Numbered from the stretch's first letter, positions 4,833-12,332 are shown. The stretch: DNA of 12,841 bases from Nitriliruptoraceae bacterium (GCA_007131525.1 SLQK01000106.1:1-12841), one strand, 5' to 3'. The notes: a model not told the origin generated them from the sequence alone. Made by a program: numbers and translations.

Positions 4833-6303
4833 GCTCCCAGGTGTGCACGGGCTCGTTGGAGCGCATGTGCTCGAGGTAGCGGCGGGTCATCTCGACCAGC
4901 GCGTCCTCCCGCTCCATCGGGCCGTCGTCGAACAGCCGGTGGAAGGTGTGGACCTGCCAGGTCGCGCCCGTGCGGCGCTTGAGCGCCCGCTGCTCGATGA
5001 TGCCGAGGTAGTGGTCGCGGTCCCGCCGGTCCACGCCCCAGCTGTCCAGCCCGCGGTGGGCCAGGGGCAGCAGGGTGCGCAGGATCAGCTCGCTGGCGGG
5101 GACCTCCCCGACGCCGGGCCAGTACAGCTGGCTCTCGATCCCGTCCCTGGCTGCGGCGCGGAAGTTCTCGGCGGCGGCGGCGAAGGACAGCTGCCGGATG
5201 ATCGGCTCGTCGAGGTCGGCGACGGCCCGGACCAGCCCGTAGTAGAAGGCCGCGTTGGCGACGGTGTCGACCATCGTCGGCCCGGCGGGCAGGACCCGGT
5301 TCTCGACCCTGAGGTGGGGCTTGCCCCGGGCGATCGCGTAGATCGGCCGGTTCCAGCGGTAGATGGTCCCGTTGTGCAGCACCATCTCGGGCAGCCGCGG
5401 GATGTCGCCCCGGGCGAGCACGGCCTCGGGGTCCTCCTCGTCGACCTGGGGCAGCAGCGCGGGGAAGTAGCGCACGTTCTCGTCGAACAGGTCGACGATG
5501 TCGTCGATCCACCGCTCCCCGAACCAGACTCGGGGCCGCACCCCCTGGGCGGTCAGCTCCTCGGAGCGGGTGTCGATCGTCTGCTCGAACAGGGCGATCC
5601 GCGTCTCCCGCAGCAGCTCCTTGCCGAGCAGGAAGGGCGAGTTCGCCCCGGCGGCGACCTGCGCCGCCGCGACGGCCTGCGCGGCGTTCCACGCCTCCGG
5701 GAACCCGTCGGGGCTGACCTGAAGGTGGAGCTGCACCGAGGTGGCGGCGGCCTCCATCGCGATGGAGGAGGCCTGCAGCGACAACCGCTCGACCCCCTCG
5801 ATCTCCAGCAGCAGATCCTCGCCGCGCGCCTCCAGGATCTGCTCGTTGAGCAGGTGGTAGCGCGGGTTGGCGGAGAGGTTCTGGATCGTGACGTGGAGGT
5901 CGCGGAGCGTGGGGATGATGCCGACCATCGCGACGTGGGCCTCGAGCTCCTCGGCACGCCGATCGGCGAAGGCGAAGGAGGTCTGCAGCTCCTCCTCGAT
6001 CTCGCGGAACACCGTGCCGATCAGCTTGTGCGGGGCGAGGTTGAACTCGATGTTGAACTGGGCGAGCTCGGTCTGGAAGTGCTCGGACTCGATCCGTGAC
6101 AGCAGCTCGGCGTTGATCATCGTCGGTTCGCCGTCGTCGTCGACGACGTAGAACTCGACCTCGACCCCGATCAGCTTGCGCTCGGTCTCGAAGCGCTCGT
6201 CAGCGAGCAGCTGCTTGAACACCGCGAGGTTCCGCTTGACCTTCTCGCGGTAGCGCTGCCGGTCCTCGCGGGTGAACCGCGTCTCTTCGATGTCTCGCCC
6301 CAA
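4825..6303 (-). CDS. Glutamate-cysteine-ligase-like protein (GCS2 fold, actinobacterial type)
   Basis: This 492-residue protein resembles the actinobacterial proteins usually named glutamate-cysteine ligase, though most are uncharacterised. Recognisable stretches are GRDIEETRFTREDRQRYREK at the N-terminus, LIGVEVEFYVVDDDGEP (the acidic ATP/metal-binding strand of the GCS fold), FQTELAQFNIEFNLAP, LSANPRYHLLNEQI and HLQVSPDGF. Further along are GANSPFLLGKELLRETRI, GVRPRVWFGERW, LHNGTIYRWNRPIY, HLRVENRVLPAGPT and YWPGVGEVPASEL. A true GCL would make gamma-glutamylcysteine from glutamate, cysteine and ATP; the substrate here is unproven. The start is TTG at 6303: no ATG is nearby, the homologous N-terminus is MGRD, and GGGGGA lies 5 bases upstream. 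The frame continues to 6456, but that part is arginine-rich and covers the divergent promoters. It converges on the MFS gene and diverges from the EamA gene. Confidence 0.9.
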   Translation of the reverse strand: MGRDIEETRFTREDRQRYREKVKRNLAVFKQLLADERFETERKLIGVEVEFYVVDDDGEPTMINAELLSRIESEHFQTELAQFNIEFNLAPHKLIGTVFREIEEELQTSFAFADRRAEELEAHVAMVGIIPTLRDLHVTIQNLSANPRYHLLNEQILEARGEDLLLEIEGVERLSLQASSIAMEAAATSVQLHLQVSPDGFPEAWNAAQAVAAAQVAAGANSPFLLGKELLRETRIALFEQTIDTRSEELTAQGVRPRVWFGERWIDDIVDLFDENVRYFPALLPQVDEEDPEAVLARGDIPRLPEMVLHNGTIYRWNRPIYAIARGKPHLRVENRVLPAGPTMVDTVANAAFYYGLVRAVADLDEPIIRQLSFAAAAENFRAAARDGIESQLYWPGVGEVPASELILRTLLPLAHRGLDSWGVDRRDRDHYLGIIEQRALKRRTGATWQVHTFHRLFDDGPMEREDALVEMTRRYLEHMRSNEPVHTWELS

Positions 6304-6329
6304 GGGGTTCCCCCACCACGGTAGGCGGG

Positions 6330-6335
6330 ATGCTA
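6330..6335 (-). promoter_or_regulatory. -10 element TAGCAT for the ligase-like gene
   Basis: TAGCAT on the minus strand fits TANNNT and would start a transcript near 6322, leaving a leader of about 20 bases that includes GGGGGA before the TTG start. A second match, TACCGT (6323-6318), would leave almost no room for the ribosome-binding site, so I prefer the first. No -35 is evident. Confidence 0.4.
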
Positions 6336-6396
6336 GGCGGCGCGAGCCCCGGGGCGTAGCACGACGCTCACGGGTCGGCTGGTCGCGGTGGCGCAG

Positions 6397-6402
6397 TAGC
6401 CT
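6397..6402 (+). promoter_or_regulatory. -10 element TAGCCT for the EamA-GNAT-pdxH operon
   Basis: CAGTAGCCTG on the plus strand matches TANNNT. Transcription would begin near 6409, just before the 12-bp tandem repeat, giving a leader of about 65 bases to GTG 6475. It lies back-to-back with the minus-strand promoter near 6330, about 60 bases away. Confidence 0.4.
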
Positions 6403-6420
6403 GCGCGGCGCCGGGCAGCG

Positions 6421-6452
6421 CGACCGGCGGACCGACCGGCGGACCGACCGGC
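6421..6452. repeat. 12-bp tandem repeat, 2.7 copies
   Basis: The unit cgaccggcggac occurs exactly at 6421-6432 and 6433-6444, with a partial third copy cgaccggc at 6445-6452. It sits in the presumed 5' leader of the EamA gene, between the TAGCCT element and the AGGA ribosome-binding site. It is probably a slippage product, but it could influence mRNA folding or bind a regulator. Confidence 0.9.
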
Positions 6453-6474
6453 ACACCCGCCATCAGGATGCTCC

Positions 6475-7416
6475 GTGGCCCCAGCCCCCCCGCCGCCCCG
6501 CCAGCGCGGCCTGCCGATGGTGGTCCGGCCCTGTCTCGGGGCGGTCCTCATCTCCTTCTCCGGGGTGTGGGTGCGGCTCGCGGACGTCGAGGTGGCCCGC
6601 TCCGCCTTCCTGCGCGTCGCCTACGCCCTGCCGCTGCTGGCCGTGCTGGTGGCGCTCCGGGCCTCGCCCGGACGGGTCTCGCGGCGGTGGTTCCAGCCGG
6701 TGGCCTTCACCGCCGGGCTGCTGTTCGGGGTGAACCTGGTCGCCTGGCACGGCTCGATCCAGATCATCGGTGCCGGGCTCGGGACGGTGCTGCCCAACCT
6801 CCAGGTGGTCGTGGTGGGCCTGCTCGGGGTGCTGCTGTTCCGGGAGCGTCCGCGGGCCGGGTTCTGGATCGCGCTGCCGGTGGTGCTGGTCGGGATCTGG
6901 CTGCTGTCGGCCCTCGGGCAGCCCGTGATCGCCGACGGTTCCGTGCCCGTGGGCGTCGGGCTCGGGGTGCTGGCAGGCGTCACCTACGGCACCTGGCTGG
7001 TGGTGCTGCGGTTCGCCCGGGGTCGGCGGGACGGGGGCTCCGCGCCGGAGATGCTGTGGTCGCTGACGCTCGGGGGGTTCGTGGTCACCGGCGCCGCCGC
7101 CCTGTGGGAGGGGGTCGCCGGCCCCGCCGGTTGGCCGGCCGACGGCTGGTTGCTGGTCCTGGCCGTCGGCTCCCAGGTGGTGGGGTGGCTGCTGCTGACC
7201 TCCTCGATCCACCTGCTGCCGGCTGCCGCCACCTCGGTCGCGTTGCTGCTCCAGCCCGTGCTCGCGCTGGTGTGGGGCGCGGTCCTACTCGCCGAGCCCG
7301 TCCGTGCCCCCCAGGTCGCCGGCGCGGCGATCGTCCTGGTGGGGGTGGCGTTGGCGCACCGGGCCGTGCGGTCGGTCCACGCCACGCCGCTGGTGACCGA
7401 GCGGAGCGGGCCGTGA
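6475..7416 (+). CDS. EamA-family (DMT superfamily) transporter
   Basis: This 313-residue protein has about ten predicted membrane segments arranged as two EamA repeats (residues about 15-140 and 158-295). The first includes GVWVRLADVEVARSAFLRVA, where the RxxxA pattern is typical of EamA proteins, then HGSIQIIGAGLGTVLPNLQV; the second includes GVTYGTWLVVLRFAR and LLPAAATSVALLLQPVLALV. Such proteins usually export metabolites or amino acids across the inner membrane; the substrate here cannot be read from sequence. GTG 6475 follows AGGA with 6-base spacing; ATG 6517 is an alternative without a ribosome-binding site. The stop overlaps the next gene's start as GTGA, so export and acetylation may be linked in one operon. 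Confidence 0.9.
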   Translation: MAPAPPPPRQRGLPMVVRPCLGAVLISFSGVWVRLADVEVARSAFLRVAYALPLLAVLVALRASPGRVSRRWFQPVAFTAGLLFGVNLVAWHGSIQIIGAGLGTVLPNLQVVVVGLLGVLLFRERPRAGFWIALPVVLVGIWLLSALGQPVIADGSVPVGVGLGVLAGVTYGTWLVVLRFARGRRDGGSAPEMLWSLTLGGFVVTGAAALWEGVAGPAGWPADGWLLVLAVGSQVVGWLLLTSSIHLLPAAATSVALLLQPVLALVWGAVLLAEPVRAPQVAGAAIVLVGVALAHRAVRSVHATPLVTERSGP

Positions 7417-7946
7417 CCGAGGGCGCGCGATCGTCACGGCTGCGGACGTTGCAGCCGTCCGACCACGCTGCCGTGGTCGCCCTCAACGACGCCGAGGTGC
7501 CCCGTGTCGGGCGGCTCGGCCCCACAGGCCTGGACGACCTGCTGCCCCACTGCGACCTGGCGCTGGTGCTCGAGCAGGACGGGGAGCTGGCGGGCTTCGT
7601 GCTGGCGATCGCGCCCGGTGCGGCCTACGGCAGCCCCAACTACCGGTTCTTCGAGGACCGGGGGACCGATCACCTCTACGTCGACCGTCTCCTCACCGCC
7701 CCCGGTCACCGGCGCACCGGGGTCGCCTCGGTCCTGTCCGACGCGGTGGAGGCCCGGGCGCGGGCGACCGGCCGCGCCGAGGTGACCTGCGAGGTGAACG
7801 TGCGGCCGGCCAACCCGGCCTCGCTGGCCTTCCACACCGCCCGCGGGTTCGTGGAGGTGGGGCGGCAGGACACCGGCGGGGGCGCGGTGACCGTGGCGTT
7901 GCTGGCCAGGACGCTGCCCCCGGGCGACCCGAACGTCGGGAGCTGA
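7413..7946 (+). CDS. GNAT-family N-acetyltransferase (COG3818-like)
   Basis: This 177-residue protein transfers an acetyl group from acetyl-CoA to an unknown amine. It opens with LRTLQPSDHAAVVALNDAEV. GFVLAIAPGAAYGSPNYRFF and LYVDRLLTAPGHRRTGVASV follow, the last containing the acetyl-CoA pyrophosphate-binding motif (R/Q-x-x-G-x-A). CEVNVRPANPASLAFHTARG then ends the GNAT fold. These phrases are characteristic of COG3818 proteins. The fold is the same as mycothiol synthase MshD, but MshD is about twice as long with two GNAT domains, so this is not MshD. GTG 7413 overlaps the EamA stop, with GGAG six bases upstream. The stop is 23 bases before the pdxH start. Confidence 0.9.
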   Translation: MTEGARSSRLRTLQPSDHAAVVALNDAEVPRVGRLGPTGLDDLLPHCDLALVLEQDGELAGFVLAIAPGAAYGSPNYRFFEDRGTDHLYVDRLLTAPGHRRTGVASVLSDAVEARARATGRAEVTCEVNVRPANPASLAFHTARGFVEVGRQDTGGGAVTVALLARTLPPGDPNVGS

Positions 7947-7969
7947 GCCGCGCGCGGCAGGAGGTGACG

Positions 7970-8632
7970 ATGGGCCCGCTCGACCACCCCCGTGAGGAGT
8001 ACCGCGTTGGCGCCCTCGAGGTCGACGAGGTCGCCGACGGGCCGCTCCAGACGGTCCGACGGTGGCTGGACGAGGCCATCGCCGCCGACCTGCCGGAGCC
8101 GACGGCGGTGACCCTGGCCACGGTCGACGTCGACGGTCGGCCCGACGCCCGCATCGTGCTGCTGCGCGGTCTCGATGCGCGGGGTGCGGTCTGGTACACG
8201 AACCGACGTTCCACCAAGGGCCGCCAGCTCGCGGCCGTCCCCGCGGCGGCCCTGGTCGCCTTCTGGCCCCAGCTCGAGCGCCAGGTCCGCCTGCAGGGGC
8301 CGGTGACCGAGCTGTCCGACGAGGAGTCCGACGCCTACTTCGCCGCCCGTCCGCGGGGGAGCCAGCTCGGCGCGTGGGCCTCGGAGCAGTCCGAGCCGAT
8401 CGCCGACCGGGCCGCCCTGGAGCGCCGGGTCGCCGAGGTGGAGGACCGGTTCGCGGGACGGGACGTGCCCCGCCCACCGCACTGGGGTGGGTACCTGCTC
8501 ACCCCGACGTCGATCGAGCTGTGGCAGGGCCGGGCCTCGCGCCTCCACGACCGGGTGCGCTGCACCTGGGTGGGCGGTGACGGCCCTCGTCACCGGCCGG
8601 CCGGGTGGCGGGTGGAGCGTCTGCAGCCCTGA
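7970..8632 (+). CDS. pdxH: Pyridoxine/pyridoxamine 5'-phosphate oxidase
   Basis: This 220-residue protein of the FMN-dependent split-barrel PNPOx family oxidises pyridoxine or pyridoxamine 5'-phosphate with O2 to pyridoxal 5'-phosphate in the cytoplasm. Visible signatures are RIVLLRG (residues 61-67, FMN contact), WYTNRRSTKGRQL (from 75), FWPQLERQVRLQG and RPRGSQLGAWASEQS. PPHWGGYLLTPTSIELWQGR and RLHDR near the end match the PNPOx dimerisation/substrate-binding C-terminal region. The length matches the family. I chose ATG 7970 because AGGAGG (7959-7964) lies five bases before it; GTG 7964 would overlap that site. It is probably the last gene of the EamA-GNAT-pdxH transcript. Confidence 0.95.
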   Translation: MGPLDHPREEYRVGALEVDEVADGPLQTVRRWLDEAIAADLPEPTAVTLATVDVDGRPDARIVLLRGLDARGAVWYTNRRSTKGRQLAAVPAAALVAFWPQLERQVRLQGPVTELSDEESDAYFAARPRGSQLGAWASEQSEPIADRAALERRVAEVEDRFAGRDVPRPPHWGGYLLTPTSIELWQGRASRLHDRVRCTWVGGDGPRHRPAGWRVERLQP

Positions 8633-8646
8633 GTCCGCGTCGCGGC

Positions 8647-8652
8647 TACCGT
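8647..8652 (+). promoter_or_regulatory. -10 element TACCGT for the permease fusion gene
   Basis: GGCTACCGT fits TANNNT, 15 bases after the pdxH stop and 32 bases before GTG 8685. A transcript starting near 8660 would carry GAGGA as ribosome-binding site. It suggests the permease gene can be expressed apart from pdxH. Confidence 0.42.
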
Positions 8653-8684
8653 TCGGTGGCCGCGTCCACGACCTGAGGATCTCC

Positions 8685-10853
8685 GTGGCGACCAGCAACG
8701 GCACGAGCAGCGGTGCTGCCAGCGGCGCGCGCCTCGAGCAGAAGCTCGGGCTCGTGGACGTGTACGCCATCTGCACGGGTGCGATGTTCGCCTCGGGGTT
8801 CTTCCTGCTCCCGGGTATCGCGGCGGCGAACGCCGGCCCGGCGGTCGTCCTGGCCTACGCGATCTCCAGCCTGCTGATGGTGCCGGCGATGTTCTCGATC
8901 GCCGAGCTGTCCAGCGCGATGCCACGGGCCGCCGGCACCTACTTCTTCATCCACCGCAGCCTCGGCCCCCTGGCCGGCACCGTCGGGGGTCTCGGGGCCT
9001 GGGTGGTGCTGATCGCCAAGAGCGCCTTCGCGCTGGTCGGGATGGGGGCCTACCTCGGGTTGGTGTTCAACGTGCCCATCCAGCCCCTGGCGATCGCCCT
9101 GACCGTGGCGTTCGCCCTGCTCAACGTCTTCGGGGCGAAGGAGACCGCACGGCTCCAGGTGTGGCTGGTGGTGACCCTGGTCTCGGTGATGGTGTTCTTC
9201 ATCGCCGTCGGCGCCTTCGAGGTCGTGCGCGGCGATCCGGCGGTGGCCCGGGGCGGCTTCGAGCCCCTCCTGCCCTTCGGGGTCGACGGGCTGGTCGGCA
9301 CCATCGGGCTGGTGTTCATCTCCTACGCCGGACTGACGAAGGTGTCCTCGGCGGCCGAGGAGATCCGCGACCTCGATCGCAACCTGCCGCTCGGCATGAT
9401 CCTCTCCCTCGCCACGGTGGGCATCATCTACACCGCTGGCGTCGCGATCCTGGTCGCGGTGATCCCCGACCAGGAGCTGTGGGTCGACCTGACCCCGGTC
9501 GCGACGGCGGGCGAGGCGATCTTCGCCTGGCTCCCGGGGCCGATCGGTGTCGGCCTGGTCGTCATCGCGGCGGTCACCGCCTTCGCCTCCACGGGCAACG
9601 CCGGCATCCTCACGGCCTCGCGCTACCCCCTGGCGATGGCCCGGGACCGCCTGCTGTGGAGCGGGTTCGATCGGCTCGGCCGGTTCGGGACCCCCGTGCT
9701 CGCCGTCATCGTCACCTCGGTGCTGATGATCCTCGCGATCGTCTTCCTCGACGTCGAGCGGCTCGCCAGCCTCGGCAGCGCCTTCCTGCTGCTGCTGTTC
9801 GCGCTGATCAACCTCTCGGTGATCGTGATGCGCGAGAGCCGCACATCCTCCTACGCGCCCGGCTACCGCTCGCCGTGGTACCCGTGGATGCAGATCGTCG
9901 GGGTGGTGTCCACCTTCGGTCTGATCTTCACGCTGGGCGCGTTCTACGTCGTGTTCGTGATCGTGATCGTGGGGGTGGCCGTCCTGTGGTACCGCCTGTA
10001 CGTCCGAGGTCGGGTCACCCACCGGGCGGCGATGTTCGGGGTGTTCCGACGCCTCGGCGAGCAGCACGACGACGGGGTCGACGAGGAGCTGTGGGGCATC
10101 CTCCGCGAGCGCGGGGTCGACACCGACGACCCCTTCGACCAGCTGCTGGCCCGGGCGATCGTGCTGGACATCGAGGGCAAGGTCACCCTCGACGAGATCC
10201 TGCGTCGGGTCGCCATCCGCGTCCGCGGGCGTCTCGAGCAGCCGATGGACGACCTCGACGACGCCCTGGCCGCCGCGGCCGCCCGGGCCGTGGTCCCCGA
10301 CGGCGCACCGGCGGTGGTCCACGACCTGCTCCGGCACGACCTGACCCGACCGTTGATCGTGCTCGTCCGCGCCCGGCGCGGCGTGCGCATCTCCAGCGGT
10401 CGCCGGTTCCCGGGGAGCACGACGCCCCAGGACACCGGCGCCGAGGGGCCGCGCACCCAGGCCCTGCTGTTCCTGCTGTCCCCCGAGGGGCGGCTCACCG
10501 AGCACCTGCGTCGGCTGGCGCAGCTGGTGACCGCGGTCGAGGAGGAGTCCTTCGAGGACCAGTGGCGGCGGGCCCACGACGAGCAGGCCCTGCTCGAGAC
10601 CCTGCTACGCGACGAGCGCTACGCCGCCGTGACCATCGGAGCCCCCGGCGCCCCGGAGGCCTTCGCCGACCGGCGGCTCAAGGAGCTCGACCTGCCCGGC
10701 AACCTGCTCGTCGCCCTGGTCCGCCGCGGGGACCGCACGATCGTGCCCGACGGCAACACCATGCTCCGGCGTGGGGACCGGCTCACGGTGATCGGGACAC
10801 CCGCTGAGGTGACCGAGCTGTGCGGGCCGCCATCCGAGCCAGACCGCGCGTGA
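8685..10853 (+). CDS. APC-family permease fused to EIIA-like and TrkA-C (RCK_C) domains
   Basis: This 722-residue protein starts at GTG 8685, five bases after GAGGA. Residues about 20-435 are an APC (amino acid-polyamine-organocation) permease of roughly 12 segments: LGLVDVYAICTGAMFASGFF is the helix-1 substrate region, SIAELSSAMPRAAGTYFFIH follows helix 2, and FISYAGLTKVSSAAEEIRDL is the conserved loop after helix 6. A cytoplasmic linker follows. Residues about 482-640 resemble a PTS EIIA type 2 (PtsN-like) domain: His546 in VVHDLLRHDLTRP has Pro556 ten residues later, the spacing of the canonical PH...P motif, and LLFLLSPEG matches a later strand. Residues about 646-715 match TrkA_C (FADRRLKELDLPGNLLVALV, then IVPDGNTMLRRGDRLTVIG), a small ligand-binding regulatory domain. 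Substrate unknown; amino acids are likely from the family. The gene appears to be monocistronic. Confidence 0.92.
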   Translation: MATSNGTSSGAASGARLEQKLGLVDVYAICTGAMFASGFFLLPGIAAANAGPAVVLAYAISSLLMVPAMFSIAELSSAMPRAAGTYFFIHRSLGPLAGTVGGLGAWVVLIAKSAFALVGMGAYLGLVFNVPIQPLAIALTVAFALLNVFGAKETARLQVWLVVTLVSVMVFFIAVGAFEVVRGDPAVARGGFEPLLPFGVDGLVGTIGLVFISYAGLTKVSSAAEEIRDLDRNLPLGMILSLATVGIIYTAGVAILVAVIPDQELWVDLTPVATAGEAIFAWLPGPIGVGLVVIAAVTAFASTGNAGILTASRYPLAMARDRLLWSGFDRLGRFGTPVLAVIVTSVLMILAIVFLDVERLASLGSAFLLLLFALINLSVIVMRESRTSSYAPGYRSPWYPWMQIVGVVSTFGLIFTLGAFYVVFVIVIVGVAVLWYRLYVRGRVTHRAAMFGVFRRLGEQHDDGVDEELWGILRERGVDTDDPFDQLLARAIVLDIEGKVTLDEILRRVAIRVRGRLEQPMDDLDDALAAAAARAVVPDGAPAVVHDLLRHDLTRPLIVLVRARRGVRISSGRRFPGSTTPQDTGAEGPRTQALLFLLSPEGRLTEHLRRLAQLVTAVEEESFEDQWRRAHDEQALLETLLRDERYAAVTIGAPGAPEAFADRRLKELDLPGNLLVALVRRGDRTIVPDGNTMLRRGDRLTVIGTPAEVTELCGPPSEPDRA

Positions 10854-10879
10854 GCCGTCCCGCCCGGCACCCGGCGCCG

Positions 10880-10891
10880 CCGCCGCGGCGG
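10880..10891. terminator. Short palindrome between convergent genes
   Basis: CCGCCG-CGGCGG is a perfect 12-bp palindrome in the 48-base gap between the permease stop and the convergent acyltransferase stop. A hairpin loop would cost central pairs, and no T-run follows. A bidirectional terminator is expected here by position, but this element is weak evidence for one. Confidence 0.2.
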
Positions 10892-10901
10892 GGCGAGGCC
10901 G

Positions 10902-12230
10902 TCAGGCGCTGACCGGCTCGGGGCGCTCCGCCCGTCGCTGCCGTAGCAGCACCGAGGCGGTCGCCACCCCCACCAGCCCGATGGCCGCGCCGGGCTGGGC
11001 ACCGAGCGCCATCGCGGCCGGGATCCCGAGGAACAGCCCCGCGCCCCCCACCAGCGTCGCCACCGTGCTCGTGGTCTGCGGGACCGTCCGCCGGCGGGTG
11101 CGCTCGAAGGTGATCACGGCTGCCATCACGGGCGTGACCATCACCAGGCACAGCCCGACCCACCACAGCCGCCCGAGCCAGAACCCGGGCTCGCCCGGCA
11201 CACCCGCGTCGATCGGTGCCCCGAGCCGTTCCCCGAGCCAGGCCGCGGGCAGCTCCGCCAGCTTGTGCCACAGGTACAGGCCCATACTCAGCGAGCTCAC
11301 CACCGCGACGATGTGCTCGATCGGCCGGTGCTCCAGCAGCCGCCGGGCCGGGCGCTCGAACAGCAGCACCGCCCCGGCCTGCACCCACATCACCCCGACC
11401 AGGGCCAGCGTCGGCGGCAGGACGTTGGAACTGCCGGCCAGGTCCCCGCCGACCATCGCGACGGGGTAGCCCAGCGCGACCGCCGTACCCAGCCACGCGA
11501 ACCCGAGCAGGACCACCCCCGCACCGGCCCGGGGACCACCGAACCGTCCCTGCCGCCAGGCCACCCCGAGCTGCTGGGGCAGCAACCAGACCGCCAGCCC
11601 GTTGACCCAGCCGATGCCGCCGGGGGTGCTGGTGACCAGGGTGCCGAGCTCGGTCAGCTGCGACGGTGAGCTCACCCCGGCCCGGAGCACGTCGGCCACC
11701 ACCGCGACGGCGAGCAGCCCGGCGACCGCCCCCAGCCCGTAGCGCCGGTCCGCCCGGACGCTCAGCGGCAGGAACGCCTGGACCGCCAGCAGCATGGCCA
11801 GGAACCACAGGTGCACCGTCAGGGACTGGTCGAGCGGCCCCAGCAGCCTCCCACCCGTGAAGCGCGCGATCGTCGCCAGGACGGCCAGCACCGCGAGGTA
11901 GGTCACCGTCGGCCGTGCCAGACCGAGGGCGCGACCGGCCCACCAGTGCAGCTGCCGCTCGCCCTCCTCGAGCCGCCGGACCGCGCCGGGGGTGCTCACC
12001 GCCGCGGAGACGAACACGAACAGCGGGACGACCTGGAGCACCCAGGTCAGCACCCCCGCGCCGGTCCAGACCGTGAGCAGGTGCTCGGCGTCGACCATCC
12101 GGCCGTCCTCGAGCCGGGGCAGCGTCGCGATCCAGTGGCCGAACACGACCACCAGCAGCGCACCTGCTCGCAGCGCGTCGGGGTAGCGGTCCCGCGGCGG
12201 TGTCGCTGCGGCTGGTCCCTGCGAGCCCAT
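10902..12230 (-). CDS. Acyltransferase-3 family integral membrane protein
   Basis: This 442-residue protein has about ten or more hydrophobic segments. Family members (OafA, NodX and related) transfer acetyl or other acyl groups to extracytoplasmic sugars, lipids or antibiotics. The N-terminus RDRYPDALRAGALLVVVFGH holds the family's paired residues: Arg21 and His32 are eleven apart, as are the essential Arg14 and His25 of Salmonella OafA. LWFLAMLLAVQAFLPL and SMGLYLWHK are also typical of the family. There is no SGNH domain, so acceptor specificity cannot be inferred. The ATG start at 12230 follows GGGAGGA with five-base spacing. A TAGGCT -10 lies about 30 bases upstream. The gene converges on the permease gene and diverges from the DUF255 gene. 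Confidence 0.9.
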   Translation of the reverse strand: MGSQGPAAATPPRDRYPDALRAGALLVVVFGHWIATLPRLEDGRMVDAEHLLTVWTGAGVLTWVLQVVPLFVFVSAAVSTPGAVRRLEEGERQLHWWAGRALGLARPTVTYLAVLAVLATIARFTGGRLLGPLDQSLTVHLWFLAMLLAVQAFLPLSVRADRRYGLGAVAGLLAVAVVADVLRAGVSSPSQLTELGTLVTSTPGGIGWVNGLAVWLLPQQLGVAWRQGRFGGPRAGAGVVLLGFAWLGTAVALGYPVAMVGGDLAGSSNVLPPTLALVGVMWVQAGAVLLFERPARRLLEHRPIEHIVAVVSSLSMGLYLWHKLAELPAAWLGERLGAPIDAGVPGEPGFWLGRLWWVGLCLVMVTPVMAAVITFERTRRRTVPQTTSTVATLVGGAGLFLGIPAAMALGAQPGAAIGLVGVATASVLLRQRRAERPEPVSA

Positions 12231-12259
12231 CCCCGTCCTCCCAGCCGGCGCTCGGCGGG

Positions 12260-12265
12260 AGCCTA
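12260..12265 (-). promoter_or_regulatory. -10 element TAGGCT for the acyltransferase gene
   Basis: GTAGGCTCC on the minus strand fits TANNNT and would start transcription near 12253, giving a leader of about 23 bases that includes the GGGAGGA site. No -35 hexamer is clear. Confidence 0.42.
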
Positions 12266-12332
12266 CGCCCAGCAGCGTCGGCCGGGGGGTGAGCCTCGAC
12301 GTCCGGCCCCCGACGCGTCCGCGACCTCCTTG

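Noticed and set aside
4444..6099. 551-codon plus-strand frame antisense to the ligase-like gene
   Set aside because: It is low-complexity, Gly/Asp/Val/Gln-rich sequence with no domain, opposite a gene with strong family motifs.
6304..6456. Upstream extension of the ligase-like protein to a GTG at 6456
   Set aside because: It is arginine-rich, derived from the 12-bp repeat, covers both divergent promoters, and precedes the family's normal MGRD-type N-terminus.
6468..7946. 492-codon frame that would fuse an N-terminal protein to the GNAT domain
   Set aside because: Its first part is the EamA gene read out of frame, with Arg/Gly-rich sequence. The GNAT domain starts cleanly at GTG 7413.
7413..7946. 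GNAT gene as mycothiol synthase mshD
   Set aside because: MshD has two GNAT domains and about 300 residues. This protein has one domain in 177 residues and COG3818-type motifs.
8646..10577. 643-codon minus-strand frame opposite the permease fusion
   Set aside because: It is a His/Asp/Gln/Glu-rich antisense shadow without membrane segments or motifs.
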